A stretch of 64,000 nucleotides of DNA from JAUSIF01 sp040901465 (GCA_040901465.1 JBBDYN010000012.1:1-64000); one strand, 5' to 3'. Shown: positions 41,570-48,533, counted from the first letter of the stretch. Numbers and translations: made by a program. Notes: generated from the letters alone by a model not told the origin.

Positions 41570-41866
41570 ATGGGACAGAAGGCACAGCTGAAGCGGACGG
41601 ACAGCGACTTCCAGGATTTCGACGTGTTCATCTACGGGGTGCGACAGGACCTGAGCCGGGTCGTGTCGGCCGACGCGGTCAAGGGCGAGGTGTGGCGCTA
41701 TCAGATCGATGCCGGTGGCGAGATCCCGCCGCCGCTCGAGCTGGCCACCGGGACCGTGACAATTAAGCCGAAGAAGAAGCAGGCAACCGGGGCAAGCGAA
41801 CCACCTACGGCAACCAGCGAGCAGCGACCTGCGCAAGCGCGCCCCACAGCCCGTAAAGGACGATGA
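41570..41866 (+). CDS. Small hypothetical protein at the end of the tail operon
   Basis: 98 residues, GGAGGCAAAG upstream. RTDSDFQDFDVFIYGVRQDL and EVWRYQIDAGGEIPPPL are conserved-looking; the tail is basic. The last 62 bases overlap, on the opposite strand, the end of the leftward gene at 41805. Confidence 0.55.
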   Translation: MGQKAQLKRTDSDFQDFDVFIYGVRQDLSRVVSADAVKGEVWRYQIDAGGEIPPPLELATGTVTIKPKKKQATGASEPPTATSEQRPAQARPTARKGR

Positions 41867-42041
41867 ACCAGATCGCGGCGCTGCCGACGATCGCGACAGC
41901 GGTGAACGCGCGGTTCTCCATGATCTGGGCACGCGTCCGCTTGCGGAAACGGCGCCAGCGGCCGGACGGTTCGATGAGATCAAACTCGTCGACCCGCTTC
42001 CAGTTCTTCGGCGGATTCGCCTCGGCGACCGATCGGCTCAT
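41805..42041 (-). CDS. Small leftward membrane protein
   Basis: 78 residues. A soluble start (NPPKNWKRVDEFDLIEPSG) leads to one membrane span (FTAVAIVGSAAIWFIVLYGL). It is on the strand opposite to all late genes and overlaps the end of the tail operon tail to tail. It may be expressed in the lysogen. No family recognised. Confidence 0.6.
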   Translation of the reverse strand: MSRSVAEANPPKNWKRVDEFDLIEPSGRWRRFRKRTRAQIMENRAFTAVAIVGSAAIWFIVLYGLWGALAQVAARWLP

Positions 42042-42181
42042 CGCATCGTCCTACCGCCTGCCGCCATCCGCTGCGCAATCGCCGCGAGCCGCGCCGCGCA
42101 GTTGGCGAGCGCCCGGATCACCTCGCGCTCGATCGCGGAGTCGAGAACGCGCCTGACATCTTCGGCGGGGGCGAGCTGCAT
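42038..42181 (-). CDS. Tiny leftward partner of the membrane protein
   Basis: 47 residues: MQLAPAEDVRRVLDSAIERE then VIRALANCAARLAAIAQRMA. Its stop overlaps the start of the next leftward gene (ATGA), so the two are co-translated. Mostly helical; no family recognised. Confidence 0.5.
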   Translation of the reverse strand: MQLAPAEDVRRVLDSAIEREVIRALANCAARLAAIAQRMAAGGRTMR

Positions 42182-42218
42182 GGCGGCAAATCCTACCGCC
42201 AGTCGAGCCTGATGCAAC

Positions 42219-42264
42219 CTGAAACTGTCAGCCTTACGGGGCCGCGGGCGGGCGTGGTAGCTCC
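42219..42264 (+). promoter_or_regulatory. Candidate late promoter before the adenine methylase (motif copy 3)
   Basis: CTGAAACTG-TCAGCCTTACG with TAGCTC 30 bp after the TCAG. It is part of the duplicated segment 42223-42395. The position at the right end, upstream of DNA modification genes, parallels Mu Pmom. Confidence 0.6.
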
Positions 42265-42395
42265 GAATCGGAGCCCCCGCCCGAGGAGGCGGGGGCCGGA
42301 GCGTTGACGCGCTCCGAACCGCGGGCCCGACTTGGCAGATGGACCCGCGCGGCGCGACCAGTGATCAACGCCACCCCGCCGCTGCTGCGCGCAGC
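42223..42395 (+). repeat. Duplicated promoter-leader segment, copy A
   Basis: It aligns over about 170 bp with 43247-43417; the last 110 bp are almost identical. It contains the late motif, then hairpins GCCCCCGCC / GGCGGGGGC (42273-42281 / 42288-42296) and CGGAGCG / CGCTCCG (42297-42303 / 42310-42316), and ends 37 bases before the methylase ATG. Confidence 0.8.
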
Positions 42396-42432
42396 GGGGC
42401 AAGGGTGCCGTGAATCATGGTGGCCAGGATAG

Positions 42433-43284
42433 ATGCAATCGAAGCAATTCCGCGACGTCAGGCCGGCCCGGCCGGCGGCGGGCTATATCGGCGGCAAGAA
42501 GCAGCTCGCCGCCCTCATCATCGAGCGGATCGAGGCGACCCCGCACGAGCTCTATGCCGAGCCCTTCGTCGGCATGGGCGGCGTGTTCCTGCGCCGCACG
42601 CGCGCGCCGAAGTCCGAGGTGATCAACGACCGCAGCGGCGACGTGGCGAACTTCTTCCGCGTGCTGCAGCGCCACTACGACCCGTTCATGGACATGCTGC
42701 GCTGGCAGCTCGCCGGCCGGCGGGAGTTCGAGCGGCTCAAGGCCTCGGACCCCGCGACGCTCACGGACCTGGAGCGCGCCGCGCGCTTCCTCTATCTCCA
42801 GCGGCTCGCCTTCGGCGGCAAGGTCGCGGGGCGGAATTTCGGCACGACCACGACCGGCCCCGCGCGCTTCGACGTGCGCAAGCTCGCACCGATCCTGGAG
42901 GCGATCCACGAGCGGCTCGCCGGCGTCGTAATAGAGTGTCTGCCGTGGGCGGACTTCATCGGCCGCTACGACCGCCCGCACACGCTCTTTTACCTGGACC
43001 CGCCCTACTGGGGCAGCGAGGACGACTACGGCCGCGGCCTGTTCGGCCGCGAGGAGTACGCGGCGGTGGCGGATGCTTTAAGGGGGCTTCAAGGCCGTTT
43101 CATCCTCACGATCAACGACCGGCCGGAGACCCGGAAGGCGTTCGCGGGCTTTGCCCGGCGCTCGGTCGGGCTCTCCTACACGATCGCCGGCGGCGAGCAC
43201 CGCCGGCCGGCGCGCGAGCTGTTCATCACCGGGCCGCGGCGCGCGCAAACTGTCAGACTTACGAACGCGCGCCCGGCAGGCTAG
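42433..43284 (+). CDS. dam: DNA adenine methylase, D12 class (Dam-like)
   Basis: 283 residues. YIGGKKQL (18-25), AEPFVGMGGVFL (42-53) and the catalytic DPPYWGS (189-195) define an N6-adenine methylase of the D12 family. In phages such enzymes protect DNA against restriction or alter regulation. The last 12 codons run through the fourth late-motif copy, so the next promoter lies inside this gene. Its recognition site cannot be read from sequence. Confidence 0.9.
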   Translation: MQSKQFRDVRPARPAAGYIGGKKQLAALIIERIEATPHELYAEPFVGMGGVFLRRTRAPKSEVINDRSGDVANFFRVLQRHYDPFMDMLRWQLAGRREFERLKASDPATLTDLERAARFLYLQRLAFGGKVAGRNFGTTTTGPARFDVRKLAPILEAIHERLAGVVIECLPWADFIGRYDRPHTLFYLDPPYWGSEDDYGRGLFGREEYAAVADALRGLQGRFILTINDRPETRKAFAGFARRSVGLSYTIAGGEHRRPARELFITGPRRAQTVRLTNARPAG

Positions 43285-43290
43285 CTACGA
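43245..43290 (+). promoter_or_regulatory. Candidate late promoter before com and the cytosine methylase (motif copy 4)
   Basis: CAAACTG-TCAGACTTACG with TAGCTA 29 bp after the TCAG. The left half (CGCAA) departs from CTGAA. It begins the second duplicated segment. Confidence 0.6.
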
Positions 43291-43417
43291 ATCGGACCCG
43301 CCCGGAGTGGCGGGGGACCGGAGCGTTGACGCGCTCCGAACCGCGGGCCCCACTTGGCAGAGAGACCCGCGCGGCGCGACCAGTGATCAACGCCACCCCG
43401 CCGCTGCTGCGCGCAGC
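43247..43417 (+). repeat. Duplicated promoter-leader segment, copy B
   Basis: Second copy of the 42223-42395 segment. The first hairpin keeps its pairing although the bases differ (CCCGCC / GGCGGG), and the CGGAGCG / CGCTCCG hairpin is identical. It ends 35 bases before the Com-like gene. Confidence 0.8.
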
Positions 43418-43452
43418 CCGGCGATGGTGGGCGAGGGTCTGGAACTGGGCAA

Positions 43453-43650
43453 GTGGACGAGATAAGGTGCGGCAGTTGCCGGGCGTTGCTGTTCAAGGCG
43501 GTGCCCGGCGCGATCCGTGACCGGATCGAAATCAAGTGCCGCCGCTGCGGCACGATCAATCAGCTGAGGCCGCCAGAGCCCACACCCGAGCGCCAGGAGC
43601 GTCCACGGGAAGGCGTAACGTGTGGCTCTACATCCCGATCGACTTCATGA
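43453..43650 (+). CDS. Com-like zinc-ribbon translational regulator
   Basis: 65 residues, GTG start. IRCGSCRALLFKAV and IEIKCRRCGTINQL give C6-x2-C9 and C29-x2-C32, closely like Mu Com. Mu Com binds the mom mRNA and opens its start site for translation. Here it precedes a cytosine methylase and overlaps its start region by about 30 bases, so it may control that gene and, through the leader repeat, the adenine methylase too. Confidence 0.78.
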   Translation: MDEIRCGSCRALLFKAVPGAIRDRIEIKCRRCGTINQLRPPEPTPERQERPREGVTCGSTSRSTS

Positions 43651-44576
43651 ATCGCGAAGGCTCGCCGGCATCGCGCTCTGCGCAGGATTTGGCGGGCTGG
43701 AGCTCGGCCTGCACATCGCAGAACCCGGCTATCAGACTGTTTGCTACGCCCTCGTGGCACGGATGGAAGACCAGGCGCTGGATCACGCGCCTGTCTGGGA
43801 CGACGTGCGCACCTTCGGTGGCCGCCCGTGGCGCGGCAAGGTTCATATCGTCTCTGCCGGCTATCCGTGCCAGCCGTTCTCGTTTGCCGGCCGCCAGCGC
43901 GGCACGTCGGACCCGCGGCACCTGTGGCCGCACGTCGCCCGGGTCGCGCGCGAGGCCCGGCCGGAATGGATTTTCTGCGAGAACGTCGAAGGACACGTCG
44001 ACGTGGGATTTGCCGAAGTCGCGGGCGAGCTATCGCGGATGGGCTTTACGATCAAAGCAGGCCTGTTCTCGGCGGCAGAAGTCGGCGCGGCCCACATCCG
44101 GCGTCGGCTCTTCATTCTGGCCCACGCCAACGACGTCGCTCTATTGCAACCGCGTGCACCTGCAATTCGACGCGCGCGGCTTTCGCTTCGTCGACGACCC
44201 CGGGCAGACCGGAAGCCAGATCGCGATCGGCCAGACGGCGCGCGCCTGGACGCTCTTGTGGCTGCTTGTGAGGATCACCGGCGCGTGGCCGCGCGGGCGG
44301 GCGACGTTCCCCTATTCTCGCCCGCTCCATGTGATTTTGCGGCCTGGGGCTCGATACTGCGCCGGCGACCTGACCTTCAACCCGAGTTTTTCGGACTGGT
44401 TGATGGGGTGGCCCATCGGCTGGACCGATCCCGAGGTGCGGGCAACGGGGTTGTCGCGCTGGCTGCGGCGTATGCGTTCCGCACTCTCAAGGCTGCCTTC
44501 ACTGCCGATTGAAGGGGTGCCCGGCCTCGTGACTTCCCGGCCGGAGATCAAAGCGAAGGCGCGGCCAATCCGCTAG
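43620..44576 (+). CDS. Overlapping frame: phage protein with WPTPTT...GWPIGWT domain
   Basis: 318 residues from GTG 43620 (MWLYIPIDFMNREG), one frame away from the cytosine methylase and overlapping all of it. Residues 1-165 are serine/arginine/alanine-rich and probably a shadow or disordered. Residues 167-318 look strongly protein-like: WPTPTTSLYCNRVHL, FVDDPGQTGSQIAIG, RAWTLLWLLVRITGAW, LTFNPSFSDWLMGWPIGWTD. That end resembles C-termini of other phage methylases. Either both frames are used, or ribosomes shift from the methylase frame at about 44118. Confidence 0.55.
   Translation: MWLYIPIDFMNREGSPASRSAQDLAGWSSACTSQNPAIRLFATPSWHGWKTRRWITRLSGTTCAPSVAARGAARFISSLPAIRASRSRLPAASAARRTRGTCGRTSPGSRARPGRNGFSARTSKDTSTWDLPKSRASYRGWALRSKQACSRRQKSARPTSGVGSSFWPTPTTSLYCNRVHLQFDARGFRFVDDPGQTGSQIAIGQTARAWTLLWLLVRITGAWPRGRATFPYSRPLHVILRPGARYCAGDLTFNPSFSDWLMGWPIGWTDPEVRATGLSRWLRRMRSALSRLPSLPIEGVPGLVTSRPEIKAKARPIR
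43622..44512 (+). CDS. Phage C5-cytosine DNA methyltransferase
   Basis: 296 residues. Motif I LCAGFGGLELGL (19-30), motif IV GYPCQPFS with catalytic Cys83, ENV (120-122), AAEVGAAHIRRRLFILAHAN, and C-terminal HRLDRSRGAGNGVVALAAA show the family. Between VCY and LVARMED about ten residues usual in this family, including the acidic residue of motif II, are absent, so activity is doubtful. It is transcribed after the Com-like gene from the fourth late motif. Confidence 0.82.
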   Translation: MALHPDRLHESRRLAGIALCAGFGGLELGLHIAEPGYQTVCYALVARMEDQALDHAPVWDDVRTFGGRPWRGKVHIVSAGYPCQPFSFAGRQRGTSDPRHLWPHVARVAREARPEWIFCENVEGHVDVGFAEVAGELSRMGFTIKAGLFSAAEVGAAHIRRRLFILAHANDVALLQPRAPAIRRARLSLRRRPRADRKPDRDRPDGARLDALVAACEDHRRVAARAGDVPLFSPAPCDFAAWGSILRRRPDLQPEFFGLVDGVAHRLDRSRGAGNGVVALAAAYAFRTLKAAFTAD

Positions 44577-44584
44577 CCGGAGGT

Positions 44585-44605
44585 GGTGACATTTGAACTT
44601 GCGCG
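44585..44605 (-). repeat. Right-end transposase site R2
   Basis: GGTGACATTTGAACTTGCGCG, 23 bp inward of and nearly identical to R1. Two tandem sites at the right end match the Mu R1-R2 layout. Confidence 0.75.
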
Positions 44606-44607
44606 GA

Positions 44608-44633
44608 GGTGACATTTGAAATTGCGCGCTACA
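44608..44633 (-). repeat. Right terminal transposase site R1
   Basis: On the complementary strand it reads TGTAGCGCGCAA, seven bases, TGTCACC, the mirror of L1 at 56. It ends in CA at 44633, followed at once by CCGGG. Confidence 0.85.
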
Positions 44634-44638
44634 CCGGG
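44634..44638. repeat. Target-site duplication CCGGG, right copy
   Basis: Exact repeat of 51-55 immediately outside the right terminus. Confidence 0.85.
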
Positions 44639-44876
44639 GCCCCGCCCGGCGGCACTACGACCGCCTGCGAGGAGCTCGCTGAGACGGAGCCGCAAGGCTC
44701 CCGAAAAGCGCGGCCCGGGGTTGAAGACGCCGCGATGGAGCGCCGGAAGGCGCCGCGCTCCCGTTGGAGCGCGACCAAGAACGAATGGACGCGCCGACCG
44801 GCGCTTCATCCCCCTCGCTTGCGAGCGAGGGGAACCAAAGCAAGCCTCGGGCGCGAATGCGTCGCGGGAATAAACC

Positions 44877-44963
44877 GTCATGGCCGGGCTTGTCCCGGCC
44901 ATCCACGTCTTGAGTGTGGCAAGGCGGAAAGGCGTGGATGCCCGGCACAAGGCCGGGCATGAC
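44877..44963. repeat. Pair of inverted REP palindromes in host spacer
   Basis: GTCATGGCCGGGCTTGTC followed by CCGGCCATCCAC, then 25 bp on GCGTGGATGCCCGGCACAAG followed by GCCGGGCATGAC. Two REP units in opposite orientation form a BIME-like unit. Related copies lie inside two prophage genes. Confidence 0.8.
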
Positions 44964-45026
44964 GAATTGGAAAGCGCCGCGAGAACGAGACCGGCTGTTT
45001 GAAAATTGAATCCGAAACGAAAGCGA

Positions 45027-45959
45027 CTAGCGCTCGCCGGTGCGGATCACGCCGGTACCCCGGCTCCGCCCGGAAGCGGAAAACGCCGGGTCATAGGCGA
45101 TGACGCGATTGCGGCCCGCGGCCTTCGCCTGATAGAGCGCGAGGTCGGCGCGGCGCAGCAGATCGTCGATCGTATCGCCAAACTCCCACTCCTCGACGCC
45201 GAAGCTCGCGGTGAACTTCACGATGTTGCCGTGCGCTTTGAGCTCGAGCGCGGCCATGGCCGCGCGCAATTCCTCGGCGAGCACAAGCGCGCCCGGCAGC
45301 GCCCGGTCCTGGAGCAGCAGCGCGAATTCCTCGCCGCCGAGCCGCCCGACGATCTCGTTCCTGCCGGCGGCCGTTTTCGCGACCGCGCGGATCACCTGGT
45401 CGCCGGCGTCGTGGCCATAGCCGTCGTTGATGCGCTTGAAGTGGTCGATGTCGAGCATGATCGCGGAAAGCCGGCTGCCAGCACCGGCGTGCGCGCAAAC
45501 GTCCTCCGCCTTCTCGAAGAAGGCGCGGCGGTTCAGTAACGCGGTGAGCGGGTCCGTGGTCGCGAGCCGCACGAGGTCGCGCTGCATCGAGCCGAACCGT
45601 TCGGCCGCACGCAGGCGCGCGTACAATTCCTCGGTCGCAGGCGGTTTACCGATGAAGTCGTCGGCGCCACCTTCGAGCGCCTTGATGAGCTTGCCCGGCT
45701 CGTTACTCGACGACATCACCATGATGTAAATCGGCCGGTCTTTGCTCGCGAGCGTGCGCGCCATGCGGCAGAGCTCGATGCCGGAGATCGTCGGCAATTC
45801 CACGCTCGTGATCATCGCCTCGATGTCGGGGTTGGAGCGCAGGCAATCGAGCGCCTCGTGCCCGTCGGTGAACGCGTGCGCGCGATGGCCGGCTGTCTCC
45901 AAGAGCTGGCCGACAATCTTCAGAACGGTGCGGCTGGGGTCGACGACGATCGTCTGCAT
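45027..45959 (-). CDS. PleD-like receiver-GGDEF protein with degenerate receiver
   Basis: 310 residues. Residues 1-125 form a CheY-like receiver, but the phosphoacceptor position holds Ser52 (MITSVELP) where Asp is usual; the lysine of GKPP is kept. Residues 130-290 are a diguanylate cyclase with an intact GGEEF (208-212). The RxxD product-inhibition site is not conserved (GRNE). It makes cyclic di-GMP, probably without phosphorylation control. Leftward, alone, and nearest host gene to the prophage. Confidence 0.88.
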   Translation of the reverse strand: MQTIVVDPSRTVLKIVGQLLETAGHRAHAFTDGHEALDCLRSNPDIEAMITSVELPTISGIELCRMARTLASKDRPIYIMVMSSSNEPGKLIKALEGGADDFIGKPPATEELYARLRAAERFGSMQRDLVRLATTDPLTALLNRRAFFEKAEDVCAHAGAGSRLSAIMLDIDHFKRINDGYGHDAGDQVIRAVAKTAAGRNEIVGRLGGEEFALLLQDRALPGALVLAEELRAAMAALELKAHGNIVKFTASFGVEEWEFGDTIDDLLRRADLALYQAKAAGRNRVIAYDPAFSASGRSRGTGVIRTGER

Positions 45960-46095
45960 GAACCGGCCGAATTGCGGGAAGCCGATTTTTAGGCGGCAAA
46001 TGATTAGGAACGGTTAAGCATCGGATTTCGTCGTGCCGACAGACACATAAAGAGCCGGTACCGAGGCGCGCGCAGCGGAACGTGCGCGCAAAAGT

Positions 46096-46530
46096 TCAGC
46101 GCCGATGTCGCGAGCGGCGGCGCGCCTCGCGCCTCTTCTCGTTGCACTTCATGCACTTGCATCCCTTGGGCTTGATGTACGCGTCGAAGTGATCGCGGCC
46201 GTAATCGTAGGCGATCTCGTCGCCCGGCTTGATGTTCCTGGTCGCACGGATCTTGATCATGTGGCCGACGAAATAGACTTCGGCGTTCGGCCGACAGGAA
46301 TGGTTGACGTAGCGCGCGACGTTCTTGCGGCTCTTGCCGTCGATCGTCCAGCGGACGTTCAGCTCGAACAGATATTGATTTTCGCTCGCGTCGGCCTCGG
46401 CGTTGGAAATCCGGCGTCCGGCGTAGCGGACGATGAACGCGCCCTTCTTGATCGGCGCGATCGCGAACAGGCCGAGACCTGACTTCGAGCGGCCGACCCG
46501 GAACGGCCGGCGTGACGGAGAGCGGTTCAT
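46096..46530 (-). CDS. SET-domain lysine methyltransferase-like protein
   Basis: 144 residues from ATG 46530 (ATG 46578 also in frame). GRSKSGLGLFAIAPIKKG, YVNHSCRPNAEVYFVG and IAYDYGRDHF are the SET-domain motifs for S-adenosylmethionine and the active-site tyrosine. A post-SET cysteine group (KGCKCMKC) follows. It methylates protein lysines; bacterial targets are largely unknown. The C-terminus is very basic. Confidence 0.88.
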   Translation of the reverse strand: MNRSPSRRPFRVGRSKSGLGLFAIAPIKKGAFIVRYAGRRISNAEADASENQYLFELNVRWTIDGKSRKNVARYVNHSCRPNAEVYFVGHMIKIRATRNIKPGDEIAYDYGRDHFDAYIKPKGCKCMKCNEKRREARRRSRHRR

Positions 46531-46635
46531 CGAAGAATGACTGGACTGACAGAAGCCGAATACAAAATACGACCTCACCCGTTTTACTCAAGGGGTGAGG
46601 TCGCTGATCGGACGACCGGCCGTGCCGGGCGGCGG

Positions 46636-46866
46636 CTACATCTTCTTCAGCGCCGCCTCCACCTTCTTTCTGGAATGGCCGACCTTCCGGATCGTGCGTT
46701 TGACGACCACGCCGGTCACGCCGAACTTGCGGGCGAGACGCCGCACCTCGTGCGGCTGGGTCGAAACCAATCTGCGGTCCGCGCGGCGGCTGCGCCGTGC
46801 GGTGCTGCGACGTCTTTTCGCGCCGCGCCGTTTCTTGGTGCTGCGCTTCCTTCTCCTGAGGGCCAT
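46636..46866 (-). CDS. Small very basic DUF3606-like protein
   Basis: 76 residues from ATG 46866 with GGAGGAA upstream. An arginine/lysine-rich start (RRRKRSTKKRRGAKRRR) is followed by EVRRLARKFGVTGVVVKRTI and RKVGHSRKKVEAALKK, the DUF3606 helix-turn pattern. It may bind nucleic acid. Confidence 0.72.
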   Translation of the reverse strand: MALRRRKRSTKKRRGAKRRRSTARRSRRADRRLVSTQPHEVRRLARKFGVTGVVVKRTIRKVGHSRKKVEAALKKM

Positions 46867-46973
46867 CGGGGTTCCTCCGTTCTCGATTTGCAGCGGCTGC
46901 TTCACGCACACTGGTCCTATCAAGAAGCACGCAACGCCACTTTCATCGACGGGTTGCCCCGCGGCGGCTCGCG

Positions 46974-47243
46974 CTATCGACGCGTGCGGTAAATATAATG
47001 ATACTGATTCCAGCCGCCGCGCACGAACGTGCAATCGAATTCTTTTTGAATGTTCTCGTCGAAACACTTCCAGTCGCCGCGCTCGATGCCAGCGGGAAAC
47101 GTCGTATAGGGCGGCTGGAAGATGCCGTGGATGTACATGTATTCGTAGCGCGCGTGGTCCGGGTGCTTCGGCTCAAAGCATCCACTGACCAGCGCGCCGA
47201 TCACCGCACTGAGCAACGCCGCCAGATTCAGCCTTGCACGCAT
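46974..47243 (-). CDS. Small lipoprotein
   Basis: 89 residues from ATG 47243. The signal ends LVSGC (lipobox), then a short domain with YEYMYIHGIFQPPYTTFP and KCFDENIQKEFDCTFV, two cysteines that could pair. Unknown function, envelope location. Confidence 0.65.
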   Translation of the reverse strand: MRARLNLAALLSAVIGALVSGCFEPKHPDHARYEYMYIHGIFQPPYTTFPAGIERGDWKCFDENIQKEFDCTFVRGGWNQYHYIYRTRR

Positions 47244-47534
47244 GCCGCCCTCGGACTCGAAAGGAAGACCTGCAGACGGTCGAATCACTCTAATCTAGCA
47301 ATATAGCGCTCGGAATTGAGGCAGTGCGCGTCCCACGTCAGAATGCGGCGCGCGCCTGCAGCGACAGGCGGCGCGGCGGCGCGGCCGGATCGAGATTGCG
47401 CGCTTTTGGCGCGGTCCATTTCCTTCGCCAATCGCGCCGGGCCGCCTGCGACGCGGCCGCAATGCTTGGCAGTCCGGGCGAAGTCTGGTTTAGCTTTTTC
47501 CACCCGATTTGCTTCCGTTGCCGGTTCCCAAGCG

Positions 47535-48114
47535 ATGCTGCCGTACCCGCCGCGCTCGCCCGACATCGTCAAATCGGTGCGCCAGCGATGGCTGTTCGGT
47601 TACTGGATGCGCCTGCGCGCCACTCGCGCGCTGCCGCTCTGGTCGGATCTCGACATGGCGGAACTCGACTCCTGCTTGGACGATCTGACCATCGTGGTCG
47701 TGAGCGGGAGTGTCGGCTCCCTGCGCTTTCGCATCTTCAATCACGGCAAGAATGTCGGGGCGATGTACGCGGGGCAATCTCGACGACGTGCTACCCGCCG
47801 CCGCACGCGACTATACGCTCGAGACCTACGATCAGACCGTGCGCATTCGTATGCCAGTCTATACCGTTTCCAAGGTGACCGACGCCGAGTCCCGTCCCGT
47901 GCTCTATGAGCGCCTGTTGCTACCGTTCAGCGATTTCGGTGAGAAGGTCTTTCGGATCATCGCCTTTCTCGAAACAATCAGTCCGGCGGGCGCGTTCGAA
48001 CGGCAGAAATTGATGACCGACCCGCAGACGGCGAGCGGCTTCGCGGTAAAAGCGGTATTGCAGCCGAGCTCCGGCGTGAAGCAGGCCCGACTTGCGCGGC
48101 CGGCTCGATCTTGA
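47535..48114 (+). pseudogene. PAS-domain (PAS_5-like) protein with a frameshift
   Basis: The N-terminal part (LPYPPRSPDIVKSVRQRWLF, LPLWSDLDMAELDSCLDDLT, RFRIFNHGKNVGAMYAG) and the C-terminal part (NLDDVLPAAARDYTLETYDQ, VYTVSKVTDAESRPVLYERL, LPFSDFGEKVFRIIAFLE) belong together as one PAS-type sensor, but lie in different frames. An extra G in the GGGG run near 47772 explains it. It could be a real mutation or a sequencing error. The 290 bp upstream hold no supported gene. Confidence 0.75.
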
Positions 48115-48213
48115 GCGCGAAAAACGTATTGATTTGGCGGGGCGCGATCGGCGGCTGACTCTGGTTCATCAATATTAGCCGGCCCGAGGGCGAAAATTTT
48201 TGGGGTCGCGATC

Positions 48214-48489
48214 GTGAGCGAGGAACGGCGAAAAACCCTGCGCAAACCATTCAGCCAACCGGCGGGGCTATTTTACCCGAACGGCAAGCCAATCTGCGGC
48301 TGCGTGATGCGCGAGATCTCCGACACGGGCGCCCGCCTGAAGCTCGGCGATCCGCCTAGCGCGGCCGCCAGCGAAATTCCCGGCGAATTCATTCTGGCGA
48401 TTTCCAAGAGCGGAAACGTGTTCCGGCGCTGCAAACTGGTCTGGCGCTGCAACGACGAACTCGGCGTGCATTTTTCCGAGTTCAGGTAG
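48214..48489 (+). CDS. PilZ-domain protein
   Basis: 91 residues, GTG start. RRKTLRKPFSQPAGLFY carries the arginine-rich c-di-GMP-binding turn, REISDTGARLKLG the (D/N)xSxxG strand in altered form, and KLVWRCNDELGVHFSEF the final strands. It probably senses cyclic di-GMP; two GGDEF proteins lie in this window. Confidence 0.82.
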   Translation: MSEERRKTLRKPFSQPAGLFYPNGKPICGCVMREISDTGARLKLGDPPSAAASEIPGEFILAISKSGNVFRRCKLVWRCNDELGVHFSEFR

Positions 48490-48533
48490 GGGCGTCCGTC
48501 CGGTATCGTTCCAAACTTCAATCCGCCGCGCAA

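Larger units (their letters stand above)
56..44633 (+). mobile_element. Complete Mu-like transposable prophage with siphovirus-type tail
   Basis: The left terminus reads TGTGACGCGCAAG and the right terminus, on the complementary strand, reads TGTAGCGCGCAAT. Both then carry a TGTCAC block at the same spacing, and both have the terminal TG/CA dinucleotides of Mu-family ends. A perfect 5-bp duplication flanks the element. Inside are repressor, Ner, MuA-type and MuB-type transposition proteins, Gam, GemA, a Mor/C-type activator, Mu-type terminase, portal, F-like, protease/scaffold and T-type head proteins, then a siphovirus tail with a gene-transfer-agent-like tip. Gene content looks complete. 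The real length is uncertain because of two 10-N gaps (25630-25639 and 31962-31971). Confidence 0.95.
44577..45026. other. Prophage right end and host spacer with REP elements
   Basis: No gene supported. It holds the two right-end transposase sites, the 5-bp duplication, then about 390 bp of host spacer. The spacer has a perfect 9-bp hairpin (44811-44819 / 44824-44832) and two REP palindromes facing each other (44877-44906 and 44932-44963). Confidence 0.7.

Noticed and set aside
42223..43417. Template and variable repeats of a diversity-generating retroelement
   Set aside because: The repeats are non-coding, no reverse transcriptase is present, and differences are not concentrated at adenines.
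44577..44640. Remnant of an IS21-like insertion sequence suggested by the tandem GGTGACATTTGAA repeats
   Set aside because: The same core, inverted, is found at the other end of the phage next to the same 5-bp target repeat, so these are the prophage's own end sites.
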